Notes under the pieces: model-generated
What the model was told of the DNA's origin: nothing
Database searches by the model: none
The model's input: the letters and a program-made list of their open reading frames with translations, nothing else
Shown: positions 1-7,517 of the stretch, in pieces
How the letters are laid out: every line of letters begins with the position of its first letter
How positions within the stretch are numbered: the stretch's first letter is position 1
NCBI GenBank assembly: GCA_964402115.1
Contig: CAYOBW010000332.1
Span: 1 to 7,571, forward strand
Length of the DNA stretch: 7,571 nt
Source: CAYOBW01 sp964402115
GTDB taxonomy: Bacteria > Verrucomicrobiota > Kiritimatiellia > UBA8416 > CAYOBW01
Direction of reading: 5' to 3'
Position numbers and translations under genes: made by a program

Positions 1-55
1 CATCTGGATTATTTTACGAACCATACCGGCAGTGTTTCAGAAAGAAAACGTATAA
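1..55 (+). CDS. C-terminal end of a probable bacterial sugar transferase (phosphoglycosyl transferase), partial
   Basis: Only the last 17 complete codons are present, read from base 2 to the TAA at 53-55: IWIILRTIPAVFQKENV. The pattern 'lDlwIilrTipaVl' followed by a few polar residues is how many WcaJ/EpsE-type sugar transferases (PF02397) end. Those inner-membrane enzymes move a sugar-1-phosphate from a nucleotide sugar onto undecaprenyl phosphate and so start repeat-unit synthesis. The catalytic region lies outside the window, so the call rests on a short tail plus a fitting locus context. The next gene starts 13 bases after the stop, which is operon-like spacing. Another frame is open to base 84, but its translation resembles nothing I recognise and it would overlap the next gene. 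Confidence 0.55.
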   Translation, partial: IWIILRTIPAVFQKENV

Positions 56-68
56 TCTTAAATTCAAT

Positions 69-833
69 ATGGCATCAAGAATAAATATGGTAAAAATCGC
101 CAGTTCACAACTGCTTATTTTGTTAATTATTTATTCATGGAATAGCCTTTCGCAGCCAATTCAGTTGGCGCAAATAAACGATGACCTTAGCAAATTACTT
201 CCACCACTTGAAAGCTTAATTGATTCTGCATTGGCTCATGACCCGTCGGTTAAATTCAGGGATTTGCAAATTGTTGTAAACCGTAACAAACTCAAAGCAG
301 ATAAATCATATTGGATGCGAAATTTAGGAATCCAGGGAGATGTCAGATATGGAACATTTAATATTTTTTCAACCAATACTGCCGAAGGACAAAACCCTGA
401 TAATATTGCCACTCAGGAAAACCAGTTTAATTATGGCGTTGGAGCTTTTATTAAATTCCCCTTAATTGACCTGTTGAACCGAAAAAACCAGATAAGCTGG
501 GCCACAGCAGAAATTGAGCAAGCCAGAAGTATGGTCGAGGCACAAAAAAAGGAAATAAGGCAACTTGTAATTACAAGATACAATGAGCTGATACTAAAGC
601 ACAATCTATTGAAAATTAAAGCTAAATATCTTGCATTAATAAAGACAAATACTTTAATGACCGAACAGGAATTTCAAAATGGCATTGTTGACATTAGTGA
701 ATACTCGCGTATTACTGGCATTAGTACAAATGCTGAAAGTGATTTTGAAACAGCCAGGGTTGAGTTTTTAACTGCTTATATGATGCTTGAAGAAATAATT
801 GGATTTAAACTAAATTTGGTAATTACCCATTAA
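69..833 (+). CDS. Half-length (single-repeat) TolC-family outer membrane protein
   Basis: This 254-residue protein has an N-terminal signal sequence: Lys9, a hydrophobic run at about 14-24, and probable cleavage near 28-29. The mature part matches one TolC/OEP repeat (PF02321). It has a first helix with the 'AL..dP.v' signature (54-61), a strand pair at about 86-97 and 120-131 that would enter the outer membrane, and a long amphipathic helical stretch from about 137. An 'NGIVDISEY' turn (204-212) corresponds to the 'vGlv.itdv' turn of TolC. Classical TolC proteins carry two such repeats in roughly 430-490 residues; here the second is absent and the co-polymerase gene starts 12 bases after the stop. 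A start at 87 (MVKIASS...) is equally plausible. The family exports substrates through the outer membrane; polysaccharide as the cargo is inferred from the neighbours. Confidence 0.8.
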   Translation: MASRINMVKIASSQLLILLIIYSWNSLSQPIQLAQINDDLSKLLPPLESLIDSALAHDPSVKFRDLQIVVNRNKLKADKSYWMRNLGIQGDVRYGTFNIFSTNTAEGQNPDNIATQENQFNYGVGAFIKFPLIDLLNRKNQISWATAEIEQARSMVEAQKKEIRQLVITRYNELILKHNLLKIKAKYLALIKTNTLMTEQEFQNGIVDISEYSRITGISTNAESDFETARVEFLTAYMMLEEIIGFKLNLVITH

Positions 834-845
834 TGCCATTGAAAA

Positions 846-3284
846 ATGAATCTATTAGATTTTATAAGGCTTATATTTAAAAATATTGTATTACTTCTTG
901 CTTCACCTATTATACTTGCTATTTTGGTAATCTATTTAACCAAAAACCCGAATTTTAATTACGCGTCAGAAACAACTATATTTACAGGTATTGCAACCAG
1001 TTCAGGGGTTGAAATGGACAAATCGTTTAATTATTTTATGACGAATTCCGCTTATGATAACCTGATAAATATTATCAAATCGAGAAAAACACAAAACGAG
1101 GTCGGAATCAGACTTTTAGCGCAACATCTTTACATGAATAAGGCGGATAAAAAGTTCATTTCAGATAAATCGCTCACACATATTAAAAACCTTGCCCCAA
1201 AATATATTTATAAATATTTTGAAACCATTCAAAAACCTGACAGTACCGAAAATATTGAAAAATTAGATATAGTAGCAGATTCGTTAGTTGAAGAGGAGCA
1301 GTACAAGTTTGTAATCGAGGATCAAAGAGGATTTCATAGTGGTCGCCCTGCTGGAGTAAGCGAGAAAGCATTTGAGCAAACTGTTAAAGACCTCACCGAT
1401 TTAATGGTAAGCAGTGATACAAATTTTGTTTACGAACTGTTGAATTATCCAAATGCCCATTATTCATTTTCGTCACTTTCTAAAATCCAGGTGCGCAGAA
1501 TTTCAAGCAGTGATCTCGTTCAGTTAAAATTTGAAACCGACGATGCCGGAATTTGCCAGCAAACATTACTTGTTTTGAACCATGTTTGTATTAAAAACTA
1601 TAAAGAAATTAAAGGCGATCGTTCTGACGAAGTGGTAAAGTATTTTGAACACCAGGCAAGAATGGCGTCAAACAGACTGAAAATAGCCGAAGACAAACTG
1701 CTGGAATTTAACAAACTAAATAAGATTATAAATTATTACGAACAAAGTAAAGCTGTGGCAGTGGTAAAAGAAGATCTTGATGTGGCCTATAATAATATGC
1801 GCATCAAACTTGCAGGCATTCAAGCAGCAATAATAAGACTTGAAGAAAAGTTGCAGTTACAGGGTCAGATTCAACAAAAAAGTCAAAAAATTATCGACAA
1901 AAAAGACTTATTAGGTAGTTTATCGTATCAGATTGCCCTCGATGAATCTATTAAACTGGATGAAAGCCAGGCTTCGACGAATCTGGAAAAGCTCAAACGT
2001 GAATCAGAGCAACTTCAGGAAGAAATAAAATCAGATGTTAACGAACTTTATTCTTACCAAAACTCAACGGAAGGGTTGCCATTAAACACTTTATTGAATG
2101 AATGGCTTTCAAATGTTGTAGAAGCCGAAAACCTGAAAGCCGGGCTTGATGTTTTTGGCACCCGGATTGAAGAATTTCAGGACCAATATTCAATTTATGC
2201 ACCTGCCGGGGCAACTGTAAAAAGGCTCGAGCGGGAAATTTCGGTTGCCGAAAGAGAATATTTATCGATATTGTATGGCTTAAACCTGGCAAAATTGAAG
2301 ATGCAGGACAATGAACTTGCATCAATTATTAAAGTAATTGACCCGCCTTTTTATCCTCTTGCGCCAATGGCAACCAAAAGAAAAGTAATGATTATGGCTT
2401 CGGCATTTATGGGTTTTGTGCTGGTGCTTGCAATTATTGTTGGGTTTGCATTTTTCGACCAAACTTTAAAAAACCCTGAAAATGCTGCAAAAAAAACAAA
2501 TTTAGCTTGTGCGGGAATTATTCCCAAAGTGTACCTCAAAACCAAGAAAATTAATTTTCCTTTTGTTATCGACAGATTAATTGATAAAATTCTTCAAAAT
2601 ATTGAATTAAATAATTCCAAAATACAAACAAACCCTCAACCAAAAATCATTATGATTTTTAGCACATTAAGTAATGATGGTAAAACTGTTGTATTGGCCA
2701 ACCTGGTTCAAAACCTAATCAAGCAAGGGATAAATGCCATTGCTTTAAGTTACAACCCCGGTTCAGTTAATTATTTTTCAAGCCAAAAAACATCTGAAAA
2801 AAATATTTCATTGCCGAGTTCCATTAAAAAGAAAGAGAAAAACAGGAACTTCTTAATTTTATTAACTCGTTTATTAGGATATCCCGATGTGCGGATAGAT
2901 TTTAAAAACCCAATTTTGGAAGCCCCTGAAAAGATGCTCCCTGAAAACTGCTTTTTTTATTATAATATTGACGAAACTTATCTGCAAACCAGCGGATATA
3001 AATCATTACTAAAGAATAACAATATAACTACCGAAAATGAACCAGAATATGTTTTTATTGAAATACCCCCTATTGTTTATTATCCTTTTCCAGTTGCCCT
3101 GGTTTTAGAAGCAGACATACATTTAATGATTTGTCGTGCCAACCGGGCATGGAGTGATGCGGATAAGTTAGCTTATAGTGTTTTTGAACGGGCAGCACAA
3201 AAAAAAGGATTTTTTGTTTTGAACGGAGTTGAACTTTCAGTTGTAGAATCAGTTTTAGGCGATTTGCCAAAAAAAAGAAGCTGA
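846..3284 (+). CDS. Wzz/GumC/Wzc-type polysaccharide co-polymerase with a degenerate tyrosine-kinase-like domain
   Basis: This 812-residue inner-membrane protein probably controls chain length and links polymerisation to export. Its parts are a first membrane segment (about 14-31), a large periplasmic region ending in long coiled-coil helices (about 260-490), a proline-rich motif (DPPFYPLAP, 499-507) typical just before the second membrane segment, that segment (about 514-536), and a cytoplasmic P-loop-like domain. Walker A is kept in outline (S606 to T614, with G612, K613, T614). Where BY-kinases have the Asp-x-Asp of Walker A', this protein has S635-Y-N637. The Walker B Asp is Glu739 in 'FIEIPP'. 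The C-terminus (ending DLPKKRS) has no tyrosine cluster. An active tyrosine kinase is therefore unlikely, although nucleotide binding remains possible. The gene sits 12 bases after the TolC-like gene, which suggests the two products work together. Family assignment is firm; the loss of kinase activity is inferred. Confidence 0.87.
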   Translation: MNLLDFIRLIFKNIVLLLASPIILAILVIYLTKNPNFNYASETTIFTGIATSSGVEMDKSFNYFMTNSAYDNLINIIKSRKTQNEVGIRLLAQHLYMNKADKKFISDKSLTHIKNLAPKYIYKYFETIQKPDSTENIEKLDIVADSLVEEEQYKFVIEDQRGFHSGRPAGVSEKAFEQTVKDLTDLMVSSDTNFVYELLNYPNAHYSFSSLSKIQVRRISSSDLVQLKFETDDAGICQQTLLVLNHVCIKNYKEIKGDRSDEVVKYFEHQARMASNRLKIAEDKLLEFNKLNKIINYYEQSKAVAVVKEDLDVAYNNMRIKLAGIQAAIIRLEEKLQLQGQIQQKSQKIIDKKDLLGSLSYQIALDESIKLDESQASTNLEKLKRESEQLQEEIKSDVNELYSYQNSTEGLPLNTLLNEWLSNVVEAENLKAGLDVFGTRIEEFQDQYSIYAPAGATVKRLEREISVAEREYLSILYGLNLAKLKMQDNELASIIKVIDPPFYPLAPMATKRKVMIMASAFMGFVLVLAIIVGFAFFDQTLKNPENAAKKTNLACAGIIPKVYLKTKKINFPFVIDRLIDKILQNIELNNSKIQTNPQPKIIMIFSTLSNDGKTVVLANLVQNLIKQGINAIALSYNPGSVNYFSSQKTSEKNISLPSSIKKKEKNRNFLILLTRLLGYPDVRIDFKNPILEAPEKMLPENCFFYYNIDETYLQTSGYKSLLKNNNITTENEPEYVFIEIPPIVYYPFPVALVLEADIHLMICRANRAWSDADKLAYSVFERAAQKKGFFVLNGVELSVVESVLGDLPKKRS

Positions 3285-3291
3285 TTCTACA
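3242..3291 (+). repeat. Inverted repeat (predicted hairpin) spanning the co-polymerase stop codon
   Basis: TGTAGAATCAG at 3242-3252 is a perfect 11-base reverse complement of CTGATTCTACA at 3281-3291. Pairing can continue inward as T-G, T-A, T-A, T-G (3253-3256 with 3277-3280), leaving a 20-base loop. That loop holds a small GGC/GCC pairing (3258-3260 with 3266-3268) and an A8 run. The TGA stop (3282-3284) lies in the 3' arm. No T-tract follows on either strand, so it does not look like an intrinsic terminator. It may affect mRNA stability or relative expression of the genes on either side. The following 3285-3389 stretch, the longest gap between genes here, is AT-rich and holds only weak short repeats (GGTTTCA 3313-3319 against TGAAACC 3352-3358) and no clear promoter. 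Confidence 0.5.
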
Positions 3292-3389
3292 GAAAAGTAA
3301 AAAACATATTTAGGTTTCATATTCTTACGAAAAATGAACTTTGAACCAAATTGAAACCATTTAAAATAATTAAAACCTGGCGTTAATTT

Positions 3390-4925
3390 ATGAACCAGAA
3401 CCAACTCAATCCATTTAATGATTTTACCGGATCCGATCGGGTAAAATCACCTTTGGTTTTAATTTCAATTCTATTTGGATTGGTTGGTTTAGCATTTGTG
3501 GTTACAAAGGCAGGTATAATTGCAGTTTTTGCCCTAATTCTGTTACCTGTCATTTTTATTTATCTGTTTATCCTGTTTCGCTTTCCTGTTATCGGTCTTT
3601 ACTCTGCAATTGTAGCAGGATACCTTCTACTGGGCATTGGCCGCTATGTTACCGGTGTGCAGGTAGGGCTTGGTATGGATGCGTTGCTTTTATTAACGTT
3701 TCTTGCAATTTTTATAAAACATTTTTACGATGGTATTGATTGGTCACCTGCAAAAAAAGATATTATGCTTTTGGCAGCCCTTTGGATGTGTTATGCCATT
3801 TTCCAACTGGTGAACCCCGAAGCACAAAGCACGGCGGCCTGGTTTAGCGGCCGGGGAATCGCTTTATATATGTTTTTGCTTGTCCCATTAACTTTAATGC
3901 TTGTAAATACAAATCAAAAGTTAGATGTAGTTTTTTATACCTGGGGCTTTTTTTCAATTCTTGCTACCCTTAAAGGACTTATGCAAAATTTTATAGGGGT
4001 TGATCCATGGGAACAAGAATGGCTCAACATTGAAGGCAATCGCACAACACACATTCTTTTTGGCAAACTCAGGGTTTTTTCATTTTTGAGCGATGCAGGA
4101 CAATTTGGTGCTAACCAGGGATATTCGGCAGTGGTTGCAGCAATTTTGGCCATCGGATTAAAAGATTGGCCAAAAAAAATATTTTTTATTATAGTTGCAC
4201 TTTTGGGTTTTTATGGATTAATTATTTCTGGAACACGCGGTGCACTTAGTGTCCCATTGGCAGCTTTTGCATTGTACTTTATTTTGAAAAAAAATATTTG
4301 GATAATGGGGACTGGTTTTGTATTCCTGCTTGGATTTGTTGTTTTTTTTAAATTCACAACTATTGGGCAAGACAACCCCGAAATAAGAAGGATGCGCTCT
4401 GCATTTGATCCTAATAATCCCTCTTTATTGGTTAGAAAAGAAAATCAAAAAAAATTCAAAGCCTATTTAGCAACGAGACCCTTTGGCGGGGGTATTGGTC
4501 ATGCCGGCAGTAAAGCGCGCCGTTTTGTCCCTAATTCATTTTTATCGCATACTGCTACCGACAGTTGGTATGTACTCATTTGGGCTGAACAGGGAGTCGT
4601 TGGCTTAATGCTTCATTTATTTATACTTTTTTATATTATTATTAAGGCTTCCTGGAATATCATGTTCCGTATTGTAAATCCTTTGGTAAAACTAAAAATG
4701 ATGGCTTTGACCAGCGGTATGTTTGGGATTATGGTGGCATCGTATGGCAATGCAGTTCTTGGTCAGATGCCAACCAGCATCCTTATTTACACTTCAATGG
4801 CACTTATACTCAACTCGAAAGTATTTGATAGCGAATATCAGGGAAGAGTTTCAGAATTGGATAATACAAAAAATTCATTTTTAACTGATGCAAGTATTCC
4901 GGTAACTAATTCAACCAATAAATGA
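3390..4925 (+). CDS. O-antigen-ligase-fold membrane protein, probable Wzy polysaccharide polymerase
   Basis: This 511-residue protein has about 12 hydrophobic segments, starting near residue 21 after a polar N-terminus. Features of the Wzy_C/O-antigen ligase family (PF04932) are visible: 'SGTRGA' (280-285, Arg283) at the end of a membrane segment, a large hydrophilic loop (about 320-390) containing 'RPFGGGIGHAG', and 'H387-TATDSW...AEQGVVG' matching the family's 'HN.yl...aelGliG'. An 'RVFSFLSDAGQFGA' block (228-241) is also typical of polymerases of this type. In this fold, periplasmic Arg and His residues help transfer a lipid-linked glycan to an acceptor. Polymerase is favoured over lipid A-core ligase because a flippase overlaps the gene and a co-polymerase precedes it. 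The last 35 or so residues form a polar, Ser/Thr/Asn-rich tail. The ATG lies 105 bases after the previous gene with no strong ribosome binding site. Substrate and linkage cannot be read from the sequence. Confidence 0.85.
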   Translation: MNQNQLNPFNDFTGSDRVKSPLVLISILFGLVGLAFVVTKAGIIAVFALILLPVIFIYLFILFRFPVIGLYSAIVAGYLLLGIGRYVTGVQVGLGMDALLLLTFLAIFIKHFYDGIDWSPAKKDIMLLAALWMCYAIFQLVNPEAQSTAAWFSGRGIALYMFLLVPLTLMLVNTNQKLDVVFYTWGFFSILATLKGLMQNFIGVDPWEQEWLNIEGNRTTHILFGKLRVFSFLSDAGQFGANQGYSAVVAAILAIGLKDWPKKIFFIIVALLGFYGLIISGTRGALSVPLAAFALYFILKKNIWIMGTGFVFLLGFVVFFKFTTIGQDNPEIRRMRSAFDPNNPSLLVRKENQKKFKAYLATRPFGGGIGHAGSKARRFVPNSFLSHTATDSWYVLIWAEQGVVGLMLHLFILFYIIIKASWNIMFRIVNPLVKLKMMALTSGMFGIMVASYGNAVLGQMPTSILIYTSMALILNSKVFDSEYQGRVSELDNTKNSFLTDASIPVTNSTNK

Positions 4926-6448
4926 AAATCAACCAGTTAAAGACAGGCGCTTTACTATCCTACGTTGTTCTGGGATTGAGCAACATAGTTGGATTGGTTT
5001 ACACTCCCTACATGCTGCGCATGATGGGCCAAAGCGAATATGGCCTATACTCATTGGTGGCTTCGGTAGTTGCATACTTAACAATCCTTGACCTGGGTTT
5101 TGGCAATGCGATTATTCGGTATACTGCCAAGTTCAGGGCCGAAGGAAAAACACATGAACAATATTCCATGTTCGGCATGTTTGTCGTACTTTACTCAATT
5201 ATTGGCATTGTGGTTGTAATTGCTGGTATGGGGCTGTATTTCAATATTGAAAGTATTTACGGTAATGCGATGTCGGCAGTCGAACTTGAAAAAGCCAAAA
5301 TCCTGATGTTGCTGATGATTTTTAATCTTGCATTTACCTTTCCTTTCAGTTTGTTTGGTTCTATAATCACGGCACACGAAGATTTTGTCTTTCAGAAACT
5401 GGTTCAGATTTTGCGAATTATACTGAATACCCTAATTATGATTGTTTTACTGGAAATGGGCTATCGGGCAATAGGCATGGTAGTGTTAATTACCATTTTA
5501 AATGTGGTTACCCAGCTTGTAAACTTATGGTATTGTAAATACAGGATAAAAATCAAAATATTTTTTGGCAAATTTCAATGGGGGTTTCTAAAAGAAATTG
5601 TCATGTATTCTTTCTTTATTTTTTTGAATGCCATAATCGACCGGATTTACTGGAGTACCGGTCAAATTGTTTTAGGCGCTTTTGTAGGTACAGCAGCAGT
5701 AGCAGTTTTTGCAGTTGCCATCCAACTCGAACAAATGTACATGTCTTTTTCTACAGCCATTTCAGGAGTTTTTCTGCCCAAAATAACCGCTATGACAACT
5801 CACTCCCAATCAGAAAAAGCAATTTCCGATTTGTTTATCCGAACCGGGCGCATTCAATTCATTGTTATGGCTTTCATCCTCACAGGTTTTATTCTTTTTG
5901 GCAAACCATTTATCATTCTTTGGGCAGGTGAAAATTATGTCGATGTTTATTCAATTGCTCTGCTCTTTTTCATCCCCCTTACCATACCGCTAATTCAAAA
6001 TATTGGAATAACCATTTTACAGGCACGCAACCAGGTTCAATTTAGGGCTTTGCTATACTTTTTTATTGCATTGCTTAGTTTAGGTCTGCAATTGGCACTG
6101 GTTAAAAAATATGGCGGAATTGGTTGTGCCATTGCTATTTGCACAGCACTCGTGATAGGCCACATTTTTATAATGAATATTTACTATTTTAAAAAACAGT
6201 CCATCAATATTCCAAAATTCTGGTTCGAAATAGGAAAAATGGCCATTACTCCCTTGCTTTTGGGAAGTTGTACTTTCATCCTTTTAAAATATGTTGAATT
6301 AACCAATGTGATTACCTTGGCAACCGGTATTTTTTTGTTCTCTGTAATTTATATTCCGTTGTTCTGGTTTTTCAGTATGAACCAATCAGAGCGCGACCTG
6401 ATGTACAATCCGGTTAAAAAAGTTTTAGCTAAACTGAATTTGAAATAA
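4922..6448 (+). CDS. Oligosaccharide flippase, Wzx family
   Basis: This 508-residue polytopic protein has roughly 12-14 hydrophobic segments along its whole length, the usual size and pattern of MOP-superfamily polysaccharide flippases (Polysacc_synt, PF01943). The N-terminal block 'GLVYTPYMLRMMGQSEYGLYSL' region (24-45) and 'LDLGFGNAIIRY' (56-67) are classic Wzx signatures. Wzx proteins move undecaprenyl-diphosphate-linked repeat units from the cytoplasmic to the periplasmic face of the inner membrane, where Wzy joins them. The ATG overlaps the polymerase stop by four bases (ATGA, 4922-4925), so translation of the two is probably coupled. The protein looks intact, with no frameshift or truncation. 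Its glycan specificity cannot be predicted because flippase sequences diverge quickly. Confidence 0.9.
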   Translation: MKINQLKTGALLSYVVLGLSNIVGLVYTPYMLRMMGQSEYGLYSLVASVVAYLTILDLGFGNAIIRYTAKFRAEGKTHEQYSMFGMFVVLYSIIGIVVVIAGMGLYFNIESIYGNAMSAVELEKAKILMLLMIFNLAFTFPFSLFGSIITAHEDFVFQKLVQILRIILNTLIMIVLLEMGYRAIGMVVLITILNVVTQLVNLWYCKYRIKIKIFFGKFQWGFLKEIVMYSFFIFLNAIIDRIYWSTGQIVLGAFVGTAAVAVFAVAIQLEQMYMSFSTAISGVFLPKITAMTTHSQSEKAISDLFIRTGRIQFIVMAFILTGFILFGKPFIILWAGENYVDVYSIALLFFIPLTIPLIQNIGITILQARNQVQFRALLYFFIALLSLGLQLALVKKYGGIGCAIAICTALVIGHIFIMNIYYFKKQSINIPKFWFEIGKMAITPLLLGSCTFILLKYVELTNVITLATGIFLFSVIYIPLFWFFSMNQSERDLMYNPVKKVLAKLNLK

Positions 6449-6472
6449 CATTTTTTACAATTACCTTTCGAT

Positions 6473-7474
6473 ATGAATAAACTAAAACAAAAACTGCTAA
6501 AAATACTCCCAAAAAGTGTGATGTACCAATATTACCTGTACACTGCAAAAAAAGCGGTTATGTACGATATCAGGCGGCGGGTTTACGACAAGGTGTACAA
6601 CAACTCGGAAGCTGAAAAAGTAAAAAGAGATTTGACCCTTGCTTATCACATTATTGAAAAAGGACTCACCATGCCGGTTCCCCGACCAGGGTTTGGCAAA
6701 CAGGTGGTAATTAATCTCGTACAAACTATTAAAAAATACCAGGTATTGAACTTACCTGCCAATGAACTTGAGTTTGTACAGTCGGTTTCTGTTTTAAAAG
6801 AATACCTTGAATTCCACCAACAAATTGGGTTCAGGTTAGATGCAGAAGTTGAAGAAATGCTCAATATCGTGGCTTCAACTTATCCTGATACTGAAGGCGA
6901 AAAGCAAATCAGAACTACATGTAAAGATTACTACAACGAAACAAACAGCGCATTCGACAGGTTTTGCCGTTCGAGATATTCAGTAAGAAATTACACGGAA
7001 GAGGAAATATCTTTAAGCGTTTTGTATGATTGCATTGAACTGGCACAAAAATCGCCTTCATTCTGTAACCGTCAGCCAACCCGGGTTTACATCGTAAAAT
7101 CGGTTGAAAAGAAAATGGGAATATTGGACCTTCAAAATGGAAACCGTGGTTTTGGTCACCTTGCTGAAACCCTGATTGTTGTAACTTCAGTAATTTCTAC
7201 AACAAAAGATATTCATGAACGGAATGAAAATCACCTGAATGGCGGCATGTTTATTATGACTTTACTGAATGCACTGCATTTTCATAAAATTGCTGCATGT
7301 TCGCTTAATTGGAGTGTTTCGAATGATAAGGACATGAAACTGCGGCAATTATTGGAAATTCCTGAAAACGAAGTGGTACTGATGGTGATTTCGTGTGGTA
7401 TTGTTCCCGATGAATTCTCTGTGGCTTCATCGCCGAGGAAAAAGGCACGTGAGATTACAACAGTACACCTTTAA
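6473..7474 (+). CDS. Nitroreductase-family flavoprotein with a long N-terminal extension
   Basis: This 333-residue protein is soluble, with no signal peptide or membrane segment. Residues from about 163 to the end form a nitroreductase domain (PF00881). 'SRYSVRNY' (167-174; Arg168, Ser170, Arg172) and 'SPSFCNRQP' (194-202; Asn199, Gln201) match FMN-binding motifs, and the 'SPRK' near the C-terminus is also typical. The first 160 residues are a helical extension not found in ordinary nitroreductases of about 200 residues. They carry a motif 'H59-IIEKGLTMPVPRPGFG' (59-75) that I recognise from similar long proteins in polysaccharide loci. The enzyme probably binds FMN and does redox chemistry, but its substrate is unknown. 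It begins 24 bases after the flippase and is followed 43 bases later by a pyruvyl transferase gene, so a role in modifying a sugar, the repeat unit or its pyruvyl group is a reasonable inference. Confidence 0.8.
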   Translation: MNKLKQKLLKILPKSVMYQYYLYTAKKAVMYDIRRRVYDKVYNNSEAEKVKRDLTLAYHIIEKGLTMPVPRPGFGKQVVINLVQTIKKYQVLNLPANELEFVQSVSVLKEYLEFHQQIGFRLDAEVEEMLNIVASTYPDTEGEKQIRTTCKDYYNETNSAFDRFCRSRYSVRNYTEEEISLSVLYDCIELAQKSPSFCNRQPTRVYIVKSVEKKMGILDLQNGNRGFGHLAETLIVVTSVISTTKDIHERNENHLNGGMFIMTLLNALHFHKIAACSLNWSVSNDKDMKLRQLLEIPENEVVLMVISCGIVPDEFSVASSPRKKAREITTVHL

Positions 7475-7517
7475 ATATTAAGTTTTCAAACCTGTACGAA
7501 AAAAAATAATAGAACTA

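Noticed and set aside
1..84. A second open frame at the left edge reading to a TAA at 82-84.
   Set aside because: Its translation matches nothing I recognise and would overlap the TolC-like gene. The other frame, ending at 55, has a recognisable sugar-transferase-like tail.
811..818. TAAATTTG, a match to the Bacteroidota -7 element TAnnTTTG, with a TTG 21 bases upstream (787-789), just before the co-polymerase gene.
   Set aside because: It lies inside the TolC-like coding sequence, such matches are expected by chance in AT-rich DNA, and the 12-base gap favours co-transcription.
69..833. The TolC-like gene as a truncated pseudogene.
   Set aside because: The single repeat is complete from signal peptide to final helix. 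No second-repeat remnant appears in any frame after the stop, and the next gene starts after only 12 bases, so the short form looks genuine.
2038..2325. A 95-codon open frame on the - strand inside the co-polymerase gene.
   Set aside because: It is antisense to well-supported coiled-coil coding sequence and its translation has no recognisable domain. The other antisense frames (for example 1183-1371, 3070-3270, 6497-6724) were dismissed on the same grounds.
3242..3291. The inverted repeat as a Rho-independent terminator.
   Set aside because: No T-rich run follows the stem on either strand, and the downstream genes belong to the same pathway.
3340..3369. Possible promoter in the gap before the polymerase gene: TTTG at 3340-3343 and TAAAATAA at 3362-3369.
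   Set aside because: The downstream element lacks the TTTG half and the spacing is short, so this is no better than background.
5578..5931. A 117-codon open frame on the + strand inside the flippase gene.
   Set aside because: It is an out-of-frame reading of the flippase; the translation is rich in Cys, Phe, Arg and Ser and lacks a protein-like pattern.
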